From: CAZCDM01 sp964497475
GTDB lineage: Bacteria > Planctomycetota > Phycisphaerae > SM23-33
Length of the DNA stretch: 11,107 nucleotides
Assembly (NCBI GenBank): GCA_964497475.1
Contig: CAZCDM010000075.1
Location: forward strand, 1-11,107
Direction: 5' to 3'
The position numbers and the translations under genes were made by a program. The notes under the pieces were generated by a model. It was not told the DNA's origin. It searched no databases and worked only from the letters and a program-made list of their open reading frames with translations. Below are positions 1-5,785 of the stretch, in pieces. Numbering within the stretch: the stretch's first letter is position 1; each line of letters opens with the position of its first letter.

Positions 1-121
1 TCACGCTAAATCGGAATCCAACGGTTTGGTTCCAGAATTATTGTGCAACAGGCTCCATGGTCTGCAAAATGCCTGCCCATACTTGCAACCTGCCCGCATC
101 GGTAGGCATGCGGCCACAGAT

Positions 122-141
122 CACAGCCGGGGGCGGCTGTG
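122..141 (-). terminator. GC hairpin downstream of glgP, possible terminator or dispersed repeat core
   Basis: Bases 122-129 (cacagccg) pair perfectly with 134-141 (cggctgtg) around a 4-base loop. The hairpin lies 30 bases past the glgP stop codon. No run of T follows it on the minus strand, so it is not a classic intrinsic terminator. Its 16-base core, cagccgcccccggctg on the minus strand, recurs exactly at 8703-8718 on the plus strand, which suggests a dispersed repeat that may also stop transcription or protect the mRNA end. The rest of 1-170 shows no gene. It has one further weak hairpin at 13-33 (8 pairs, one bulged base). Confidence 0.4.
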
Positions 142-170
142 CAACACTCCGGGATTATTCCAACCAGAGC

Positions 171-2738
171 CTACGCCCACCGAACCAGGGAGCAGAGGCG
201 GGTGTCTTCGTGTGCGCCGTGGGCGGGCATGACGCGTACGGTATAGCCCGTCACGCCGCTGCGGTCGCAGGGCATCTCGGCCGTGTACGTGAAGACGCCG
301 TCATTGCCCTGGTCCTCGCGGTCGGACAGGTGCATCGGCAGCGATTCACCCTCGGCCAGCTGGCCGTCGTCGTCAAGCTCGCCGTAGAACAGCTCGACGC
401 TGAGGTCGTCGGTCGACAGCTCGCCGGTGCGGATGTGGGCATCGACGCCGATGGGCTGGCCGACGGACGCACCGGCCTCGTCGATGGTGTCCTGGACGGA
501 GTCGATGGTGACCTGCTGGAACTTCTCGCGGAGGGTCTGCTTCCACTGGGCCTGCTGGCGGGTGGCGGCGAAGTTCTCGGCCGAGAAGCTCTCCCAGGCC
601 TTGACGGCCGGGCGGTAGAACTCGCGTGCGTAGTCCTGGACCATGCGGTGGGTGTTGAAGGCCGGGGCCAGCTGGGCGATGGCCTCTTTCATCATGGCGA
701 TCCAGCGGCGCGGCAGGTTGTCGTTGCCGCGGTCGTAGAAGGTAGGGATGACTTCCTTCTCGAGCAGGTCGTAGAGGGCTTGGCTTTCCACGGCGTTCTG
801 GTATTGCAGGTCGTCGTATTCCTCGCCCGAGCCGATCGACCAGCCGACGTCCGGGCTGTAGCCCTCGGCCCACCAGCCATCGGGAATCGAGAGGTTCAGC
901 CCGCCATTGGCGGAGACCTTCATGCCGCTCGTGCCGCTGGCCTCCATGGGTCGCAGCGGCGTGTTCAGCCAGACATCGCAGCCCTGCACGAGGTAGCGGG
1001 CCACGTTCATGTCGTAATCTTCCAGGAACAGCAGGCTGGACTTGAACGGGTCCTGCCGCGAGGTGTGGACGATCTGGCGGATGAGGTCCTTGCCCGGATT
1101 GTCGCGTGGGTGGGCCTTGCCGGCGAAGATGATCTGCACCTTCCGGCCGTCGAGGCTGAGGATTTCGCCGAGGCGGTCGAGGTCGGCCAGCAGCAGGTTG
1201 GCACGCTTGTAGGTCGCGAAGCGTCGCGCAAAGCCGATCGTCAGCGCCTCGGGGTCGAGAAGTTCCTCGGCGGCGGCGATCTCGCTTGCCCCGGCGCCGC
1301 GGCGGCGGCAGATGGCTTCCATGCGTTGCCGGCAGAAGGCGACGAGCCTCTCGCGGCGGCGTTCGTGGGTGCGCCACAGCTCGGCATCGGGGATGTGGCG
1401 GGCGGCGTCCCAGATCGACTGGTTGCCCGGCTCTTCATGCCAGCCCGGCCCGAGGTAGCGGTCGAACAGCGACGCGATGTCGTGGCTGATCCACGTCAGC
1501 GTATGGATGCCGTTGGTAATGCCCTTGATGGGCACTTCCTGGCTGGGCAGCGTCGGCCAGACGCTCGACCACATCTTGCGGGATACGTCGGAGTGCAGCA
1601 GGCTCACGCCGTTGCAGAAGCGGCTCATCCGCAGGGCGAGGATGGTCATGCTCAGCGGCTCGTTCTGGCCCGGGTGGGGCGGCCGGCCGAGGTTGAGGAA
1701 CTGGTCTTTGTTCAGCCCGAGCTGGCCCCAGTAGTGGCTGAAGTATTTTTCGATCAGACAGGGCTCGAACGCATCATTGCCGGCCGGGACCGGCGTGTGC
1801 GTGGTGAAGACGCTGGAGTTCATGACGGCTTCGCGGGCCTCGTCGAAGCTCAGTTGGTCATTGTGCATCATCTGGCGGATGCGTTCGAGGCTGAGGAAGG
1901 CCGAGTGGCCCTCGTTCATGTGGAAGGCCTTGGGCTTGATGCCCAGGCGGTCGAGCATGATGACGCCGCCGACGCCGAGGACGATTTCCTGGCGGATGCG
2001 GAGTTCCTGGTCGCCGCCGTAGAGCTGGGCGGTGATCTGCCGGTCGGCCGGGCTGTTGGCCGGGACGTTCGTATCGAGCATGTGCATGTCAATGCGGCCG
2101 ACGCGGATACGCCAGACCTGGGCCAGGACCGCCCGGTCGGGGAAGGGCACTTCGATGATGACGGGCTGGCCGGCCTCGTCGGTGACGGGCTCGACGGGCA
2201 TGTTGTGGAAGTCGTTGCGGGGGTAGAGCTCGAGCTGCCAGCCGTCGGCGTTGAGCCTCTGGCGGAAGTAGCCCTGCTGGTAGAGCAGCCCCACGCCGAT
2301 CAGCGGGATGTTGAGGTCTGAGGCGCTCTTCATGTGGTCGCCGGAGAGCACGCCCAGGCCGCCGGAGTAAATCGGCAGACACTCGGTGAGCCCGAACTCA
2401 GCCGAGAAGTACGCCACCTGCGGCGTTTCGCTGGGGCCGTACTCCCGCGCCCACCAGCCGCGATTGGTCATGTAGTACTCCATGCTGGAGCTGACGCGCA
2501 GCAGGTGGGCCAGGAACCCGTCATCGCCGGCCAGGCGGACCAGGCGGTTCTGGTCGACGCGTCCGAGCATGGCCATGGGGTTATGGCCGCACTCTTCCCA
2601 CAGCTGGCTGTCGAGGCGGCGGAACAGCTCCAGCGCCTCTCCATGCCAGCACCACCACAGGTTGCGGGCGATGTCGCCCAGGGCCGAGAGTTCTTCCGGC
2701 AGGTCCGGTTCGATGGTAAAGGTTCGCAGCGGTCTCAT
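171..2738 (-). CDS. glgP: Alpha-glucan phosphorylase (GT35, short bacterial/archaeal type)
   Basis: The enzyme removes glucose units from the non-reducing ends of glycogen or maltodextrin with phosphate, giving glucose-1-phosphate in the cytosol. Numbering from the ATG at 2738 gives 855 residues, normal for the ~850-residue family with an N-terminal DUF3417 region (about 6-105). Visible landmarks are YFSAEFGLTE (110-119), a glycine-rich SGGLGVLSGD stretch (from 125), TTHTPVPAGND (312-322), GFARRFATYKRA (502-513) and EASGTSGMK, whose Lys607 should carry pyridoxal phosphate. The last ~110 residues form the beta-rich tail seen in this family. I chose the ATG at 2738 because AAGGA lies 8 bases upstream of it. 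An in-frame TTG at 2759 would add 7 residues but has no ribosome binding site. No other glycogen gene is adjacent. The gene is read divergently from the secreted protein at 2962. Confidence 0.93.
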   Translation of the reverse strand: MRPLRTFTIEPDLPEELSALGDIARNLWWCWHGEALELFRRLDSQLWEECGHNPMAMLGRVDQNRLVRLAGDDGFLAHLLRVSSSMEYYMTNRGWWAREYGPSETPQVAYFSAEFGLTECLPIYSGGLGVLSGDHMKSASDLNIPLIGVGLLYQQGYFRQRLNADGWQLELYPRNDFHNMPVEPVTDEAGQPVIIEVPFPDRAVLAQVWRIRVGRIDMHMLDTNVPANSPADRQITAQLYGGDQELRIRQEIVLGVGGVIMLDRLGIKPKAFHMNEGHSAFLSLERIRQMMHNDQLSFDEAREAVMNSSVFTTHTPVPAGNDAFEPCLIEKYFSHYWGQLGLNKDQFLNLGRPPHPGQNEPLSMTILALRMSRFCNGVSLLHSDVSRKMWSSVWPTLPSQEVPIKGITNGIHTLTWISHDIASLFDRYLGPGWHEEPGNQSIWDAARHIPDAELWRTHERRRERLVAFCRQRMEAICRRRGAGASEIAAAEELLDPEALTIGFARRFATYKRANLLLADLDRLGEILSLDGRKVQIIFAGKAHPRDNPGKDLIRQIVHTSRQDPFKSSLLFLEDYDMNVARYLVQGCDVWLNTPLRPMEASGTSGMKVSANGGLNLSIPDGWWAEGYSPDVGWSIGSGEEYDDLQYQNAVESQALYDLLEKEVIPTFYDRGNDNLPRRWIAMMKEAIAQLAPAFNTHRMVQDYAREFYRPAVKAWESFSAENFAATRQQAQWKQTLREKFQQVTIDSVQDTIDEAGASVGQPIGVDAHIRTGELSTDDLSVELFYGELDDDGQLAEGESLPMHLSDREDQGNDGVFTYTAEMPCDRSGVTGYTVRVMPAHGAHEDTRLCSLVRWA

Positions 2739-2793
2739 ATACGGTTGGTCCTTGCTCAAGTGGGTACATCGGCTCAGGGCCGATGGCGGTTAT

Positions 2794-2823
2794 TTGCAAA
2801 CGGCATGTCCTGCCCGATATAAT
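2794..2823 (+). promoter_or_regulatory. Candidate sigma70 promoter for the secreted protein gene
   Basis: TTGCAA (2794-2799) and a perfect TATAAT (2818-2823) are separated by 18 bases in the spacer between two divergent genes. Transcription would start near 2830, giving a leader of about 130 bases before the ATG at 2962. The same AT-rich patch could also supply a -10 element for glgP in the other direction, but I see no good -35 for that. Confidence 0.4.
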
Positions 2824-2950
2824 TAACTGGAAGCGTGGCCCGTTGTCGAAATAAAAAGAGATGAATTCCCCCGCACGTCCGGTGGGGCAAGTCGACACTA
2901 AGAGATTCGACATCAGCCCGCACGGACTTGACGGGAACTTAAAATCTTCC

Positions 2951-2956
2951 AAGGAG
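2951..2956 (+). promoter_or_regulatory. Shine-Dalgarno sequence AAGGAG
   Basis: AAGGAG lies 5 bases before the ATG at 2962 and fixes the start of the secreted protein. The same motif precedes the nucleotidyltransferase (minus strand, 5625-5630) and the ATPase (5774-5779), so the host clearly uses Shine-Dalgarno initiation for these genes. Confidence 0.75.
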
Positions 2957-2961
2957 CAATC

Positions 2962-4680
2962 ATGACTCTTCGAACCCTACTCGCAACGACGCTAATCGCT
3001 TTGTCCGTTTCAGCCGGTCTGGGCCAGGACGCCCGCATTAACACCCGCGTGGAACAGAATCAGGCCGACCGGGGGCGCCAGGACGGGCGGATGCTCGACG
3101 CCAACCCTTCCGTTTACGGCGGGCGGGGCAACAGCGCGGTCCCCTCGGGCCTGCCGCGGGACACCAGCATCGGCAGCATCGGTCGCAGCCGGGGGCTTTC
3201 GGGCTTCAGCGGCAACCTGCCATCGCTCAATAACGAACTCAAGCTCAACGTACACACCAACGGCGTGGATCGCTTCCGCCAGCAGTCCGTCGGCGTGCAG
3301 GATGCCGTTCAGGGCGGGCCTGGGCTCTACCGCCCGCAGACCGAAACGTACTACAGCCCGCTGACGACCACCCTCCGGCCCAGCGATATCACCCTGGCCA
3401 ACGAGGTCCGCCAGGTGCCCATGCCCAGCCGCGTTTCGGAAGTCCAGAACGTCGCCAACAAGATGTACGTCGACGCGATGGCCGACTACAAGCCCTTCAC
3501 CGGCCAGCAGCAGACCCAGCTTCCGTACCAGAGCCTCGGGCTCGGCAGCGAGGCCCAGCAGCGTCAGACCAGCCAGGTCCTCCAACAGGCCGAAGGACAC
3601 AGCCTGGCCAGCCAGGGCGGGCAGGAACTCTTCGGTATGCTGCAGGAAGAGGACCGCGCGAAACTCGCCCGGGAGCTCCGCGCTCTGAACCAGGGCGACG
3701 ATCCGGGGCTGTTCGAGCCGACCGACCCCAACGACCGCCGCATCCAGGCCCGCGTGGAAGGACGCCTCGGCGAGCCGGTCGGGCGGAACCTGGGCCAGCC
3801 CCTTGGCCAGACCGATCCGCTGGCGGCCACCCAGCCCGGACTTGAGACCGAGGACGAGCCGGCCGAGGACATCCCGGGCACCGCCCGGCCCGTCCAGCCG
3901 GGCAGCCTGACCGCCCGCCCGCCAAGCCAGACACGTCGCATCGGCCAGCAGGAAATTCCCCCGCAGAATCAGGATGTCTACATGGACCTTCTCGTCGGCT
4001 TCCGTCAGCGGCAGCAGGGGGACTCGGCAGATTCGCCCGTCGTGCCCGGCCAGGCCCCCACGACCGATGGCGAGGTCGCTTCCGACCAGGGTGACGACGG
4101 TCAGGCCGTCGAGGTCCAGGGCCCGCAGATCATCGTGCATAATCTCGCCGGGGCCGGGCAGGATCCCTTCAACCGGTTCATGCGTCGCGGGCGGAAGCTC
4201 ATGACGCAAGGCAGGTATTACCAGGCCCTGCAGCAGTACGAGCTGGCCAGCCTGACCCGAAGCCAGAACCCGCTGGGCTATCTCGGCCAGTCGCTGGCGA
4301 GCTTCATGGCCGGGGAGTGGTTCAACTCATCGGCCCAGCTTCGCCAGGCCCTGACGATGTTCCCGCCGCTGATCGAAACGCGACTCGATATCGCCAATCT
4401 CATTCCACCCAAGGAATTTGACGCCCGACTCAAGGCCCTGGAAAAGTGGGCCGCTTCCGTGCCCGATCAGCCCTCGGTGCTGTTCCTGTCGGCTTGGCTG
4501 TCGTTTAACGCCGGCGATCAGAAAGCCGCCGCCGACAAGGCTCGCGAGCTGCTCAAGCGGGACGATATCGACAAGTTCATCCGCGTCTTCTCGGAGTACA
4601 TCGTCACCGGCAAGAAGCCCACCGAGATGATGAACCAGAAGAAAGAAGACAAGACGGTCGACGACATCCTCGCGCCTTAG
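2962..4680 (+). CDS. Secreted protein of unknown function, disordered body with TPR-like C-terminus
   Basis: I do not recognise this 572-residue protein. Residues 1-21 look like a Sec signal peptide: one Arg, then LLATTLIALSVSAG, with possible cleavage after VSA (18) or GLG (21). Residues about 22-390 are rich in Q, G, P, R and D with few predicted structured segments, and no Cys or membrane segment is obvious. From about 400 the sequence becomes helical: FMRRGRKLMTQGRYYQALQQYELA resembles a TPR helix pair, followed by YLGQSLASFMAGEWFNSSAQLRQAL and a third pair ending near 535. The tail is charged (NQKKEDKTVDD). This suggests an exported scaffold or protein-binding factor, with a long linker tethering a TPR module. 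The ATG has AAGGAG 5 bases upstream. The gene ends 21 bases from the convergent nucleotidyltransferase, and no clear terminator is visible between them. Confidence 0.8.
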   Translation: MTLRTLLATTLIALSVSAGLGQDARINTRVEQNQADRGRQDGRMLDANPSVYGGRGNSAVPSGLPRDTSIGSIGRSRGLSGFSGNLPSLNNELKLNVHTNGVDRFRQQSVGVQDAVQGGPGLYRPQTETYYSPLTTTLRPSDITLANEVRQVPMPSRVSEVQNVANKMYVDAMADYKPFTGQQQTQLPYQSLGLGSEAQQRQTSQVLQQAEGHSLASQGGQELFGMLQEEDRAKLARELRALNQGDDPGLFEPTDPNDRRIQARVEGRLGEPVGRNLGQPLGQTDPLAATQPGLETEDEPAEDIPGTARPVQPGSLTARPPSQTRRIGQQEIPPQNQDVYMDLLVGFRQRQQGDSADSPVVPGQAPTTDGEVASDQGDDGQAVEVQGPQIIVHNLAGAGQDPFNRFMRRGRKLMTQGRYYQALQQYELASLTRSQNPLGYLGQSLASFMAGEWFNSSAQLRQALTMFPPLIETRLDIANLIPPKEFDARLKALEKWAASVPDQPSVLFLSAWLSFNAGDQKAAADKARELLKRDDIDKFIRVFSEYIVTGKKPTEMMNQKKEDKTVDDILAP

Positions 4681-4701
4681 CCAGCGTTCGCCCGGGCCGG
4701 C

Positions 4702-5619
4702 TCAGCTCCAAAGTCTCTCGGGGTATTCGCCATTGGCGATGCGCTGGCCGATGGCTTTGACGACTTCGGCCTTGTCCTGTTGGTACGTCACGCCGAGCCA
4801 TTGCTCCGGGCAGGGCAGAACCTTCGTCTGGGCCAGGCCCGCCGAGAGCAGTTCATTGACCCGCGAGGGAATGAAATACTCCGACTTGGGCGTGTTGAGA
4901 TGCTCGGCCAGGAACGTCTCGAACCCCTCGGCGAGGTGCTCCAGGAACGACACCGGGAACCCCCAGAGGTTCATCGAGACGATGCTCCCTTCGTCAATCG
5001 GGGTCCAGGTTGCCCCCTCGTCTTCGGAGAACTTGACTTCGCCGTCGTCGTGGCGGCGGATCATGGTCCGCTCGGTGATCTCCTCGAGCAGGCCGGCCTC
5101 GGTGACGCTGCACACGCCGCGGGCGAGGTGGCCGTGGGCGGTGAGTGTCTTGGCCAGGACGTAGCCAACCATCGCGTAGGTCGGCGGATCGGTCGCGGGG
5201 ATGTCTTTGAGGAAGTCGGCGATGGTGGAAAAGCCCGCCGGGCCGTAGAAGTCGTCGGCATTGATGACGCAGAACGGCCCGGTGATGGCCCGCCGTGCCG
5301 ACAGCAGGGCATGGCCCGTGCCCCAGGGTTTGGTGCGGTCGGCCGGCGGCGCGTAGTCGCCCGGCAGGTCGTCGAGCTGCTGGTAGACGTACTCGGTCTC
5401 GATTCGCGAATCGATGTTCGCGCCGACCTTGGCGCGGAACGCCTCTTCGATGTCCGGGCGGATGATGAAAATCACCTTGCCGAACCCGGCCCGGATCGCG
5501 TCGTAGACGCTGTAGTCCAGGATGATCTCGCCGGACGGGCCGACCGGGTCAATCTGCTTGAGGCCGCCGTAGCGGCTCCCGATACCGGCGGCCATGACGA
5601 CTAGCTGTGGCTTGGACAT
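4702..5619 (-). CDS. Sugar nucleotidyltransferase (NTP_transferase family)
   Basis: The 305-residue cytosolic protein has the fold signature of enzymes that join a nucleoside triphosphate to a sugar-1-phosphate. The signature loop is MAAGIGSRYGGLKQ (9-22), with Arg16 and Lys21 expected to bind the triphosphate. WGTGHAL starts at 99, and NADDFYG (120-126) supplies the metal-binding acidic pair Asp122/Asp123. The sequence is closest in feel to the bacterial group usually annotated simply as nucleotidyltransferase. UTP-glucose-1-phosphate uridylyltransferase is the likeliest named activity, but the sugar and base cannot be read from the sequence. AAGGAG lies 5 bases before the ATG. It is transcribed divergently from the ATPase gene and converges on the secreted protein gene. 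GlgP two genes away makes glucose-1-phosphate, a plausible substrate, but there is no shared operon. Confidence 0.85.
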   Translation of the reverse strand: MSKPQLVVMAAGIGSRYGGLKQIDPVGPSGEIILDYSVYDAIRAGFGKVIFIIRPDIEEAFRAKVGANIDSRIETEYVYQQLDDLPGDYAPPADRTKPWGTGHALLSARRAITGPFCVINADDFYGPAGFSTIADFLKDIPATDPPTYAMVGYVLAKTLTAHGHLARGVCSVTEAGLLEEITERTMIRRHDDGEVKFSEDEGATWTPIDEGSIVSMNLWGFPVSFLEHLAEGFETFLAEHLNTPKSEYFIPSRVNELLSAGLAQTKVLPCPEQWLGVTYQQDKAEVVKAIGQRIANGEYPERLWS

Positions 5620-5657
5620 GCGTGCTCCTTGTGCAAGTGCGGTTGACCCGTCAGCCT

Positions 5658-5690
5658 ATCCGGCGTAGCGGAAATTGCAAGACGCCGGAT
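5658..5690. promoter_or_regulatory. 9-bp perfect inverted repeat in divergent spacer, candidate operator
   Basis: atccggcgt (5658-5666) and acgccggat (5682-5690) are exact reverse complements with a 15-base spacer. They sit between the start of the nucleotidyltransferase gene (39 bases away) and the ATPase promoter at 5721. The half-sites are 24 bases apart centre to centre, roughly two helical turns, which would suit a dimeric regulator bound on one face. No T run follows on either strand, so a terminator is unlikely. Confidence 0.4.
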
Positions 5691-5720
5691 TGCCTTTACC
5701 AAACTTTTACTGCCGCGTCC

Positions 5721-5749
5721 TTGACCGCACAACCCGGCGGCGGTGTAAT
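5721..5749 (+). promoter_or_regulatory. Sigma70-type promoter for the P-type ATPase
   Basis: TTGACC (5721-5726, 5 of 6 consensus bases) and TGTAAT (5744-5749, 5 of 6) are exactly 17 bases apart. Transcription would begin near 5756, about 30 bases before the ATG at 5786, with AAGGAG at 5774-5779 in the leader. This is the best promoter match in the window. Confidence 0.6.
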
Positions 5750-5785
5750 GCATTTGTCCATCATCTACACAAAAAGGAGCAGGCC

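Noticed and set aside
57..2321. Long plus-strand open frame of 754 codons opposite glgP
   Set aside because: It is the antisense frame of a clear glucan phosphorylase gene. Such frames stay open in GC-rich DNA because of codon bias. Its sequence is V/D/G/A-rich with no recognisable domain.
3010..4209. Minus-strand open frame of 399 codons opposite the secreted protein gene
   Set aside because: The plus strand has a signal peptide, Shine-Dalgarno sequence and TPR-like tail; the minus frame has none of these.
4681..4701. Bidirectional terminator between the convergent genes
   Set aside because: The 21-base gap has only a short cccggg palindrome and no T run on either strand.
5675..5785. Upstream extension of the ATPase by 37 codons
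   Set aside because: The extension contains the TTGACC/TGTAAT promoter and lacks a ribosome site. The ATG at 5786 has AAGGAG and starts where the family does.
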